Positions 16,563-24,531 of a stretch of 47,424 bases of DNA are shown here, one piece after another. The stretch is from Nitrospinota bacterium (GTDB lineage: Bacteria; JADFOP01): positions 1 to 47,424 of the forward strand of contig JADFOP010000014.1 in NCBI GenBank assembly GCA_022562795.1, given 5' to 3'. The position numbers and the translations under genes are program-made. Each line of letters begins with the position of its first letter. Position 1 is the first letter of the stretch. The notes under the pieces were generated by a model. It saw only the letters and a list, made by a program, of their open reading frames with translations, was not told where the DNA came from and made no database searches.

Positions 16563-17288
16563 TTACAAGTGCTCGACAAGCCTGTCAGCCATATCCTGGT
16601 TCAGCTCTTCGAGAACGGCATGCTCACCCATCGCCGCTTCGCGGTCTCCGAGCTTTGCGTAGACCAGGCCCAAAAAGTAGTGGGTTTCTGCGTGGTCGGG
16701 CTTCAGGCGGATCGCCTCTTTGAGAGCCTCGAGCGCCTCGTCGTCGCGGCCGAGGCCGAGGCAGGCTACTCCCAAACCGTAGTGGGCCCTGGAATTGTCC
16801 GGCTCCAGGAGGGTTGCCTCTCTGTGGGCCTCCACCGCTTCTTCGTTGCGGCCAAGGCCGATGTAAGCGACCCCCAGGCTGGCGTGCGCCTCGGCATCGT
16901 CGGGCTCAAGGCGGACGGCCTCGCTGCATTCAGCCTGCGCTTCTTCATACCGGCCAAGCAAGCCGTAGGCGAGCCCCAAATTGTAATGGGCCTCGGCGTA
17001 GTCTGGCTTAAGCTGCATTGCCACCTTGTACGCCTCGACCGCCTCCTCGTTTCGGTCGAGGCCCCCGTAGGCCTTCCCCAAGTGCATGTAGGCATCGGCA
17101 TCGTCGAGCTTGAGGTGGACCGCGACTTTGAGGGCCTCAAGCGCTTCTTCGTAGCGGCCGCGCTTCAGGTACGAGACTCCCAAATTGTAGTGCGCAAAGG
17201 CGCCCCCAGGCATGAGGTCTCGTACCTCCCTATCGCCGCCGTTGCCCTCGCGGGCCGAGTTGCGGCGCTTTAGTTCTACGATCAGCAA
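16563..17288 (-). CDS. TPR repeat protein
   Basis: 241 aa made almost entirely of six or so consecutive 34-residue tetratricopeptide repeats with the pattern A-x-x-x-L-G-x-x-Y-x-x-L-G-R-x-E-E-A-x-E-A-x-x-x-A-x-x-L-x-P. At DNA level this appears as a ~102-bp tandem periodicity. There is no signal peptide or TM, so it is likely a cytoplasmic protein-interaction scaffold, partner unknown. It ends 132 bp before the metalloprotease/TPR gene on the same strand; the two may be functionally linked. Confidence 0.85.
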   Translation of the reverse strand: MLIVELKRRNSAREGNGGDREVRDLMPGGAFAHYNLGVSYLKRGRYEEALEALKVAVHLKLDDADAYMHLGKAYGGLDRNEEAVEAYKVAMQLKPDYAEAHYNLGLAYGLLGRYEEAQAECSEAVRLEPDDAEAHASLGVAYIGLGRNEEAVEAHREATLLEPDNSRAHYGLGVACLGLGRDDEALEALKEAIRLKPDHAETHYFLGLVYAKLGDREAAMGEHAVLEELNQDMADRLVEHL

Positions 17289-17367
17289 CTAATTGGATAC
17301 CTTATGCAGACTCTCCTTCTATATAGGCCCTGGGATCGGCTTGGGCAACATGCGGTCTCCCCAAGGG

Positions 17368-17544
17368 TCATCCCCGCTGGCGCTTTTCGTTTTCCTCCCG
17401 GATTTGGAGCAGGCCGTTTACGGGGAGAGCGTCCAGGTATACCGTGGTCGAGCCGTCCTTATTCTCAAAAGCCCGGCCGATTCTCACCCAGTATTTCTTC
17501 TCTTGCTCTTTCCGTCCCTCAACGATCGTAAAGACCGACTTCAT
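17368..17544 (-). CDS. Conserved 58-aa protein (WVRIG / YLDALPVNG motif)
   Basis: A short gene supported by a strong GGAGGAGG about 5 nt before its ATG. The product has the pattern KKYWVRIGRAFENKDGS-x-x-V-YLDALPVNG-x-L-QIRE, which I recognise as a widespread small uncharacterised family predicted to form a compact beta-rich fold. No TM or signal. It starts 42 nt after the comM stop on the same strand, so it is likely in that transcript. Function unknown. Confidence 0.75.
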   Translation of the reverse strand: MKSVFTIVEGRKEQEKKYWVRIGRAFENKDGSTTVYLDALPVNGLLQIREENEKRQRG

Positions 17545-17586
17545 GGGATCCTCCTCCCTCTGTAGTGGACGTCTGTGGTACGGTCC

Positions 17587-19116
17587 TCATCCACTCCTGT
17601 CGAGGCTCCGGTACTGTATTGCCTCGGCGATGTGCTCGGCCCCGATGTCCTCGGCGCCTGCGAGGTCGGCTATGGTCCGGGAGACTTTCAGGATGCGGTC
17701 GTAGGCGCGGGCCGAAAGCCCGAGCCGCGTCACAGCGGCCTCGAGGAGGGCCTGCGAGGGCTCGTCCAGACGGCAGGCAGCCTTGAGCTCTTGGACCGCC
17801 ATCTGGCCGTTGCAGTGGGTCGAGGAGTCGGAAAATCTCCTCCTCTGGCGGTCCCTGGCCTCCTCGACACGGGCACGGATGGCCGCCGAAGGCTCATCCT
17901 GGGCTTCGGTGGCCAGGTCGCGGTAAGCCACCGGGGGGACCTCGATCTGGAGGTCGATCCTGTCCAGAAGGGGGCCCGACAGGCGGGCGCGGTAGTTCGC
18001 GATCTGCTTGGGCGTGCAGAGACATGCACGCCGGGGGTCGGTCAGATACCCGCACGGGCAGGGATTCATGGCCCCCACCAGCAGGATGTGGGCCGGGTAG
18101 GTGAGCGTCATTGCGGCCCGGGCGATGGTGACTACCCCGTCCTCCATGGGCTGGCGGAGCACCTCAAGGACGTTTCGGCGAAACTCGGGAAGCTCGTCGA
18201 GGAAGAGAACCCCGTGGTGGGCGAGGGAGACCTCGCCCGGCATGGGAATGGTCCCCCCGCCGATGAGCCCTGCATCGCTGATCGTGTGGTGCGGCGCGCG
18301 AAACGGCCGCCGCGTGATGAGGGCGCCATTGCTCCGGGTCAGGCCCGCTACGGAATGGACTTTCGTAGCCTCGATCGCCTCTTCCAGGCTCATGGCCGGA
18401 AGGATCGTCGGCAGGCGCTTTGCCAGCATGCTCTTGCCCGCCCCCGGCGGGCCGATAAGCAGAACGTTGTGCCCGCCCGCGCAGGCGACCTCCAGGGCCC
18501 TCTTGGCCGAAGGCTGGCCTTTGACATCGGCGAAATCCATAGGCGGCCTCTCCACCTGGGCGGATTCGGGCTCGACACCGGAGCGGGCCCTTTCGACGGA
18601 CCGGTTGCCGAGCATGAAGTCCACCGCCTCGGTGAGTGTCGCCACCGGGTAGACGGCCACATCCTCGACCACCGCCGCCTCGGTGGCGCTGATCGCCGGG
18701 AGCACCAGGCCGCGCAGACCCGATCTTCCCTGGAAGCCCGCGGCAATGGGCAGCGCTCCTTTGATGCCCTTGACCGACCCATCAAGCGAAAGCTCGCCCA
18801 GGACGACGTAGCCCTCCAAGTCATCCTGGGAGACAAGGCCAGAGGCGGCGATAATCCCAAGGGCGATGGGAAGGTCGAAGGAGCTACCCTCCTTTCGCAT
18901 GTCCGCCGGGGCGAGGTTCACGACGATCCGTCGAGAAGGGAAGACAAAGCCGGAATTGACTATGGCGGCCTTCACCCGGTCACGGCTCTCCTTCACCGCC
19001 GCGTCGGGCAGCCCCACCGTGTCGAAGCGGGCCAGCCCCGGGGAGAGGTTCACCTCCACCTCCACGGGATGGGCGTCAATCCCCAGCACGGCGCTCGATA
19101 GCACCCGGGCGAGCAT
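17587..19116 (-). CDS. comM: ComM/YifB-family Mg-chelatase-like AAA+ ATPase
   Basis: 509-aa AAA+ helicase. In naturally competent bacteria ComM promotes branch migration during integration of incoming DNA. The N-terminal Lon-protease-S5-like domain (1-170) precedes the ATPase with Walker A GPPGAGKS (222-229), Walker B VLFLDELPEF and a Cys cluster (NPCPCG...CLC). The C-terminal Mg_chelatase_C region ends in RAYDRILKVSRTIADLAG. Length and domain order are complete. GGAGGAG lies 5 nt before the ATG. Competence cannot be inferred from this alone, since the family is found in many non-competent species. Confidence 0.9.
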   Translation of the reverse strand: MLARVLSSAVLGIDAHPVEVEVNLSPGLARFDTVGLPDAAVKESRDRVKAAIVNSGFVFPSRRIVVNLAPADMRKEGSSFDLPIALGIIAASGLVSQDDLEGYVVLGELSLDGSVKGIKGALPIAAGFQGRSGLRGLVLPAISATEAAVVEDVAVYPVATLTEAVDFMLGNRSVERARSGVEPESAQVERPPMDFADVKGQPSAKRALEVACAGGHNVLLIGPPGAGKSMLAKRLPTILPAMSLEEAIEATKVHSVAGLTRSNGALITRRPFRAPHHTISDAGLIGGGTIPMPGEVSLAHHGVLFLDELPEFRRNVLEVLRQPMEDGVVTIARAAMTLTYPAHILLVGAMNPCPCGYLTDPRRACLCTPKQIANYRARLSGPLLDRIDLQIEVPPVAYRDLATEAQDEPSAAIRARVEEARDRQRRRFSDSSTHCNGQMAVQELKAACRLDEPSQALLEAAVTRLGLSARAYDRILKVSRTIADLAGAEDIGAEHIAEAIQYRSLDRSG

Positions 19117-19383
19117 GGCTTCTCCTCCATGGTGGTGTTGGAGCCTTTATGGTCAAAAGACGTCCCTGAGGCTCTATTTCTTACTATTTAATTGCGACGC
19201 GGTATGGTAAAATTCGGATGTCTGCATGGCCCGGGGCCATTCACCCTCCATTTATTATTGGGCTCTTGAGGAAAAAGTCCTATTATGTTACATTGTGTTA
19301 TATAGTGGGTGTCCTAAGAAGCGTAGTATGCACCCATCATAAGTCCACCGGGGTCGAAACAACCAGAGGTTACATTCATCAGC

Positions 19384-19403
19384 ATCAGGCAATATTGCCT
19401 GAT
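19384..19403. promoter_or_regulatory. Perfect 20-bp palindrome upstream of the 611-aa gene
   Basis: ATCAGGCAATATTGCCTGAT is its own reverse complement over all 20 bases. It ends 25 nt before the ATG at 19429. Its position fits an operator for a dimeric repressor or a hairpin in the 5' leader just before the ribosome site. Confidence 0.55.
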
Positions 19404-19428
19404 AGACCATAGGGAGGAGGCAACGAGC

Positions 19429-21264
19429 ATGTTTCGGGTGGCTCATAGGGCAGCCGGTTTCATGAGGGTCCTATACATCGGCCTAGCCCTCGGCGTCATG
19501 CTCCTCGTGGGCGGAGTGTTTGGAGCGTACGTAGTCGAGAGCCAGGAGTTGCCACAAGAGCGGAGGAAGTTATCCATCGGCGGAGCTTTAGTGGACGCCT
19601 TGGCGGACTTTCAACGCATTGGCGGCGAGGTGGACGAGGTCACCCCCGAAGAACTAGGCGAAAAGGGTCCGAAGACCGTCGGCCAGTTGAACGGACGCTC
19701 CATCTTCGCCGTCCCCTCGGGTGAGCCGGGCAAGATTGTCGGCATCGTGTCAGCCGACGGGGGGGCCATCAAGGCTAGTATTACCCGCAAAGGCTTCCTT
19801 CAGCTCCAGCCGGCATCGGCTGGGTTCCGTACAAGGAACATCGAGCTCTTCAAGGCGCTCTACCCCGACAAGGAGGCTCCCGCCTACACTCAAGAGATCC
19901 TCCTTGAATATATTGACGACAGTGGGGCGCGCCTGATGCTGGGTGGCGCAGAGGCCGATAAGACCACCGCCTTTCTATTCAAGAAGGACCCCGAAACAGG
20001 AGAGATTATCTTCAAGATGAGGCGCGACATCCTAAAAGAGAAGAGCACCGGGGATTACTTGGCCCCCGACGTTTCATCGACATTTCCTACAACGGTGAAG
20101 ATATGCGACGTGCGGCGGGCCAACTGTGAGACCCGGATCATTATTAAGAAGCCGGGCGACGAAATCCGCCTTGACCCGCTCACTCGACATATGAATATCG
20201 TCTTCAACAAAGACAATCTCTCATATAAACAAAAGTTCCGCTCATCCCAGCGGTTGAGCTGGGCCTGCGAGTATCAGGGCCGTGGGTTCTTCATCACCTA
20301 CCGCGAGGGTTCTCTGGGCGGATTCCGGAAACCCGGCCGCAACGATACCGGGACCCTCTCCTGCATCAATGGAGTGCTTAGGTGCGAGAGGTCCGCACCC
20401 GGCCAGAAGTGCAACTTTGACTTTCGCGATTACCTGGCGAAGCCAGCCGAGGCCGCTCTCTTCGGGCTCGATTGGCTCTTGGCGCGCAAAGACCCCCACA
20501 CCCATTACTTCACCCTCGCCCCCGACCCCTCGATCGAGCGGCACATCCGTATCGGGAATCTGGAAAATCTGGATACCATCCACGAGGTCGCACTCCGGGA
20601 CGGGGTGATCGACCACGCCAGCGATATTGTGGACCCCGCCGATGGTGGGGCAATGGACTCCTGGGTCACCGAACGGCTGCAAAAGGCCCTTTGCGCCAAG
20701 CCTTCGGCGGCCTGCACCGGAACCCCTGAGTTTAAGATTCTGGAGGTCACGTCGGTCAATGACGGGCTATTCTTCATCGACGAGCGAACCGGCACCAAGC
20801 TCAAGAATGTAGAGCGGGCACGGCTATACAGCCTCCGGCAACCTTACGGCTGGGGCAAGCAGGGTGATTTCATCGCCACCCTCATTACAAACAAAAAGGG
20901 AGCCGCAGAGGTGGCGGCCCTCGAGCGGCTGAACGAAGAGCTCGAAGCCCCCCTCTTCGAGGATAAGGTGGAAGATGAGCCCTCCGACCCCGTCAAGGCC
21001 ATGTTGAAAGGACTGGAGGATGAGGCAAAGTGGGAGACCCGCCGGGTGAAGCTGGCCGCGGAGACCCACGCCCTGGTCATATTCCCCACGACCCACGTGG
21101 AAGATATGAAAGGGTACTTTGGTTTTCCGGTGAAACAGCCACCACCCGTGCCGGCTCATATTCTTTCTCTAAATCAGGACGAGCGAGCGTCCGCTGCACG
21201 TCATCAATCTCCTTCAAGGAGCCCCCGAAGGCCCCTACCTCCTGTCCCGCCGCCTAGCTACTAG
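19429..21264 (+). CDS. Uncharacterised membrane-anchored or exported protein
   Basis: 611 aa, not recognised. One N-terminal hydrophobic segment (about 12-36) could be a signal anchor, leaving the rest outside the cytoplasm. The body is mixed alpha/beta with several Cys (near 225-235, 288, 330-345) that could form disulfides, and repeats of D-P-E-T-G-type loops. The last 25 residues are low-complexity Ser/Arg/Pro (SPSRSPRRPLPPVPPPSY). GGGAGGAGG lies 8-9 nt before the ATG, so expression should be good. The nearest upstream element is the 20-bp palindrome at 19384. It is monocistronic between comM (divergent) and ispH. Confidence 0.75.
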   Translation: MFRVAHRAAGFMRVLYIGLALGVMLLVGGVFGAYVVESQELPQERRKLSIGGALVDALADFQRIGGEVDEVTPEELGEKGPKTVGQLNGRSIFAVPSGEPGKIVGIVSADGGAIKASITRKGFLQLQPASAGFRTRNIELFKALYPDKEAPAYTQEILLEYIDDSGARLMLGGAEADKTTAFLFKKDPETGEIIFKMRRDILKEKSTGDYLAPDVSSTFPTTVKICDVRRANCETRIIIKKPGDEIRLDPLTRHMNIVFNKDNLSYKQKFRSSQRLSWACEYQGRGFFITYREGSLGGFRKPGRNDTGTLSCINGVLRCERSAPGQKCNFDFRDYLAKPAEAALFGLDWLLARKDPHTHYFTLAPDPSIERHIRIGNLENLDTIHEVALRDGVIDHASDIVDPADGGAMDSWVTERLQKALCAKPSAACTGTPEFKILEVTSVNDGLFFIDERTGTKLKNVERARLYSLRQPYGWGKQGDFIATLITNKKGAAEVAALERLNEELEAPLFEDKVEDEPSDPVKAMLKGLEDEAKWETRRVKLAAETHALVIFPTTHVEDMKGYFGFPVKQPPPVPAHILSLNQDERASAARHQSPSRSPRRPLPPVPPPSY

Positions 21265-21339
21265 CGTATCCGGGCCGAGCGGCGCCCGTCCCCTCCCCCC
21301 CCAAGGGCCTAAGAGGTGGGTTAATTGTGCGCTTCCCCC

Positions 21340-21367
21340 TTGCTTTTTTCACCAAGTTAGACATAAT
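21340..21367 (+). promoter_or_regulatory. Possible ispH promoter
   Basis: TTGCTT (3 of 6), 16-bp spacer, CATAAT (5 of 6), about 50 bp before the preferred ispH ATG. Confidence 0.35.
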
Positions 21368-21415
21368 GGGGTGTGATTGACCGCTCCCCCATATGTGCCT
21401 AACTCGGGAGAAACA

Positions 21416-22402
21416 ATGGCCGATAGTGCTCAGGGTGAAATGGGCCGTTTAATCGTGGCGGCGCCACGAGGATTTTGCGCCGGCGTGGATCGGGCAATAG
21501 ACATCGTGGACCTGGCCCTCGAGGCCTTCCCTCCGCCCCTATACGTCCGCAGGGAGATTGTCCACAACAAGGCCGTGGTGGATGGGTTTCGGGAGCGGGG
21601 GGTTACTTTTGTCGAGAGCCTCGATGAAGTCCCGTCCGGCAGCTTGGTCATCTTCTCCGCCCACGGGGTCTCCCCCGCAGTCTGGGAGAAGGCCCGGGCG
21701 CGCGATCTCCAAGTCATCGATGCCACCTGCCCCTTGGTCACCAAGGTACATCTGGAGGTCCGCCGCTTCACCTCCAAAGGCTACGACATCGTCCTCATTG
21801 GCCATGACGGCCACGACGAGGTGATTGGCACCATGGGGGAGGCGCCGGACAGGATCCACCTCGTTGGCACCCCCGAGGAGGTCGAACACCTCCAGATACC
21901 CGATCCCGAACGGGTGGCTTACACCACCCAGACTACCCTAAGCGTCGATGAAACCAGGCAGATCATCGAGGCTTTGCGCCACCGGTTTCCCTCCATCATA
22001 GGCCCAAAGAAGGACGACATCTGTTACGCCACCCAAAATCGCCAGGACGCGGTTAAGGCCTTGCTTAAAGAGGGGATTGAACTCTTGATCGTGGTCGGCT
22101 CCGACAACAGCTCCAACTCCCTGCGGCTCTGCGAAGCGGCTGAGGCACAAGGAGTCGAAGCTCACCTGATCGACAGCCCCGAGGAAGTTGAGGCCGCCTG
22201 GCTGGAGGGCCGCCGAACGGTGGGGCTCACCGCTGGGGCGAGCGCACCTGAGTTCCTGGTCGAAGGCGTAGCCGATCTCATCAGGGGATTGGGCTACGTG
22301 ACGGAAGAGCACGTAGTGGTCCAGGAGGATGTCCGCTTCTCCCTCCCGCCGGGCCTGAGTGAGGCGGCCCGCGCTCGAGGCACCGCATTACCCACTTCTT
22401 GA
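21416..22402 (+). CDS. ispH: 4-hydroxy-3-methylbut-2-enyl diphosphate reductase (IspH/LytB)
   Basis: Final enzyme of the non-mevalonate (MEP) isoprenoid pathway; a [4Fe-4S] protein that reduces HMBPP to IPP and DMAPP. The three cluster cysteines lie in GFCAGV, DATCPLV and DDICYATQNRQ. Also present are the conserved AHGV, GHDGHDE and TAGASAPE motifs. I prefer the ATG at 21416 with GGGAG 6 nt upstream (328 aa); a TTG at 21377 would add 13 residues. Its product supplies the polyprenyl synthase encoded at 24532. Confidence 0.93.
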   Translation: MADSAQGEMGRLIVAAPRGFCAGVDRAIDIVDLALEAFPPPLYVRREIVHNKAVVDGFRERGVTFVESLDEVPSGSLVIFSAHGVSPAVWEKARARDLQVIDATCPLVTKVHLEVRRFTSKGYDIVLIGHDGHDEVIGTMGEAPDRIHLVGTPEEVEHLQIPDPERVAYTTQTTLSVDETRQIIEALRHRFPSIIGPKKDDICYATQNRQDAVKALLKEGIELLIVVGSDNSSNSLRLCEAAEAQGVEAHLIDSPEEVEAAWLEGRRTVGLTAGASAPEFLVEGVADLIRGLGYVTEEHVVVQEDVRFSLPPGLSEAARARGTALPTS

Positions 22403-22530
22403 ACATCGACGCCGCCTGCCGTATCATTGCCTGGTGAATCCCAACTCACCACGGAGCCCTGTCACACAACCAAGTGCGAAGAAGAAGTCTACGGTAAGGC
22501 CCGTCCTCAGGCCTGCGGAGGGGTTGCTTC

Positions 22531-23169
22531 TTGAGGGGCCGTAAGAATCTAGGCGTTCGGCTCGCCTTCGCTATAACCATCGCGGCCGTGACCTTCGGCG
22601 GCGGTCTCGGGCTGAAGGGACTCTTTGGACCCCGACCCGTTGTCATCCTGGGGGACAATCCAATCTTGGGAGAGGTCACAGCACCAATCACGATCTACGA
22701 GTTCAGCGACTATGGCTGACCCCACTGCCGAGAGGTGCAGGGTCCGCTGCATCAGCTATTGACTAAGTACTCGGGCCGGGTGAAGCTTGTCTACATCAAT
22801 GCGCCACTCTCGCCCCGCTCCACACGGGCGTCGGAGATTGCCGAATGTGCCTACCTGCAGGGTAAGTTCTGGGAGTACAACGACCTCGTGTTTGAAAACC
22901 AACCCGTCTGGGGGCCGGCCGAGGACTGGCGGGAGCGGCTGTTCTCCTACGGCAAGGAGGTCGGCCTCGACATGGCCGCCCTTGGAGATTGCCTAGAGAA
23001 GGGTATCGCCCGGCGAGCGCTAACGGCTGATATCCGCGAAATGGAGGACCAGGCGATCATGTTCACCCCCACAATCATCATGGACGACGGGCGGCGTTTC
23101 GTAGGCTCCGACCTGGAGGAGCTTCAATCGGCCCTGGAAGGGGCCCTGAGCCTGAGGAGCGGCCGGTAG
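22531..23169 (+). CDS. Selenocysteine-containing DsbA-like thiol oxidoreductase (Sec63-Pro-His-Cys)
   Basis: 213 codons with an in-frame TGA at 22717-22719; 212 residues. The N-terminal anchor or signal (about 9-30) is followed by the DsbA/thioredoxin-fold opening LGEVTAPITIYEFSDYG and then U63-P-H-C66, where relatives have C-P-x-C. Downstream, the helical insert (ECAYLQGKFWEYNDLVF) and the cis-Pro strand (MFTPTIIMDDGRRF) are intact, so this is not a decayed gene. The bSECIS hairpin at 22734-22753 lies at the right distance. Start: TTG with GGAGGGG 7 nt upstream; no ATG is available after an in-frame TAA. The likely role is periplasmic thiol-disulfide exchange. The MauE-like gene begins in its stop codon. 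Confidence 0.88.
22734..22753 (+). promoter_or_regulatory. bSECIS element of the DsbA-like selenoprotein
   Basis: Stem GGTGCAG (22734-22740) with CTGCATC (22747-22753), seven pairs including one G-T wobble, and loop GGTCCG. The loop starts 22 nt after the UGA, within the 16-37 nt window used for bacterial SECIS, and begins with G-G-U as in fdhF. Confidence 0.75.
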
Positions 23170-23648
23170 TGGCTGCCACGAAGAGCGGGGCGTGGAGCTC
23201 CCCGGGCACAGTGGCGGCAGCCCGGCTCCTGGTGGGGGGGGTATTTCTTGTCGCAGGGGTCGGAAAGCTATTGGAGCCTGCAGGGGCGTTTGCCCAGATC
23301 TTGGGGGCTTACCGTCTCGTGCCCGCCGAGGCTGTCCCGCTCATCGCGACATGGCTCCCGTGGGGGGAACTCGTCCTAGGCATCTACCTGATTGTGGGTT
23401 TCGAGACCCGTTGGGCCGGCGCTGCTGCGGCCGTCTGCTTCGCGGTTTTCTCCGCCGCCATCGCCACAAACTTGATTCTCGGCGCACCCCTGGAAGATTG
23501 CGGCTGCTTCGGTACCCTGCTCAAACGTGAGGGGGCCACCATCACGCTAGTCGGCGACCTCGTTCTCGGGGGCGTGAGCCTCTGGCTGGTGCGCCACCCG
23601 GTGAGCCGGACAAGCCTAGACGGATGGCTGGAGGCCAGGGGCTGGTAG
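23169..23648 (+). CDS. MauE/DoxX-like membrane protein, partner of the Sec-DsbA
   Basis: 159-aa integral membrane protein with four predicted helices. The family hallmark DCGCFG (Cys111, Cys113) sits at the end of helix 3. MauE proteins were first known from methylamine dehydrogenase maturation, where disulfide formation is needed, and relatives are often linked to thioredoxin-fold proteins. The GTG start shares one base with the selenoprotein's TAG, so the two are translationally coupled. Inference: the Cys pair passes electrons between the quinone pool and the Sec-x-x-Cys centre. Confidence 0.8.
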   Translation: MAATKSGAWSSPGTVAAARLLVGGVFLVAGVGKLLEPAGAFAQILGAYRLVPAEAVPLIATWLPWGELVLGIYLIVGFETRWAGAAAAVCFAVFSAAIATNLILGAPLEDCGCFGTLLKREGATITLVGDLVLGGVSLWLVRHPVSRTSLDGWLEARGW

Positions 23649-23797
23649 GCCATTCCCGCCTACGGCAGGCCCCCCGGGTGGTTCGAGGTCGTATCTGTCT
23701 CCCCGGGTGTTAAGAGCACTATGAACATACCATAACCGGTCCCGGTTGCCGTGGCACAAGGCCACAGTGGGCCGAACGCAAAAGGAGGGAAACGGCG

Positions 23798-24292
23798 ATG
23801 TTCAGCAAGAAAATGCAGGATGCAATGAACGACCACCTCAATGCAGAGCTCTACGCCGCCTACCTGTACCTCTCGATGGAGGCTTACTTCTGTTCGATCC
23901 ACCTCTCAGGCTTTTCAAACTGGATGCGCCTACAGTCGAGGGAAGAGATGAGCCACGCGATGCGGTTCTTTGAGTTCATCTACGATCGGGGCGGGCGCGT
24001 GGTGCTCCAGGCCATTGACGAGCCGCCCGTTGACTTCAAGTCGCCCCTCGATGCGTTCGAACAGACCCTCGAAAACGAGCGCGCCGTTACGGCAGAGATA
24101 AACAAACTCTACACGCATGCCGTTAAGGAAAAAGACTACGCCAGCGAGGTTTTTCTGCAGTGGTTCGTGACGGAGCAGGTCGAGGAAGAGAAATCCGCCG
24201 GGGAAGTCGTCGAGGCGCTCAAGATGATCGGCGACGCGGGCCCTGCCCTGCTCATGTTCGACAGGGAGCTGGGCAAGCGGGAGGCTGAATAG
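23798..24292 (+). CDS. ftnA: Ferritin (FtnA-type)
   Basis: 164-aa four-helix iron-storage protein that forms 24-mers. The ferroxidase centre residues fall at the canonical numbers: Glu17, Glu50, His53 and Glu94. Methionine or haem-ligand features of bacterioferritin are absent. Strong AAAGGAGGG about 8 nt before the ATG. It probably acts with the superoxide dismutase at 30759 in iron and oxidant control, though they are not in one operon. Length is typical. Confidence 0.92.
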   Translation: MFSKKMQDAMNDHLNAELYAAYLYLSMEAYFCSIHLSGFSNWMRLQSREEMSHAMRFFEFIYDRGGRVVLQAIDEPPVDFKSPLDAFEQTLENERAVTAEINKLYTHAVKEKDYASEVFLQWFVTEQVEEEKSAGEVVEALKMIGDAGPALLMFDRELGKREAE

Positions 24293-24394
24293 CCGAGATC
24301 GAGGGGGTCGTGGCTTGGCCCACAACCGCCAGCTTAGTCATCCGTAACCACTGCCGCGACATTTGGTCTGGGTCTCCTAACTGCCCGAAACGCC

Positions 24395-24428
24395 TTGACA
24401 AGTCTTCATGGGCCCGATAGACTTGTCA
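24395..24428 (+). promoter_or_regulatory. Promoter with overlapping inverted repeat before the polyprenyl synthase
   Basis: TTGACA (24395-24400), 17-bp spacer, TAGACT (24418-24423). A perfect 9-bp inverted repeat, TGACAAGTC (24396-24404) and GACTTGTCA (24420-24428), spans both hexamers. A protein bound there would block RNA polymerase. No T-tract follows, so a terminator is less likely. Confidence 0.6.
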
Positions 24429-24531
24429 CGTTGTGGCTCGGTGTATAGTCCGGGCCACACGGATTTGACACCCCACTTGCTCCCACACCAATCCAGCCTC
24501 TCATAAGGAGAGGCCCATAAAGCAGGGATTC

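Noticed and set aside
16563-17288. 102-bp DNA periodicity considered as a CRISPR or satellite array
   Set aside because: The period is 34 codons and encodes TPR units with diverged sequence; there are no identical repeats with unique spacers.
17575-19101. 508-codon open frame antisense to comM
   Set aside because: It is the reverse strand of a clearly conserved ComM gene; GC-rich codon bias creates long antisense frames. No recognisable domain.
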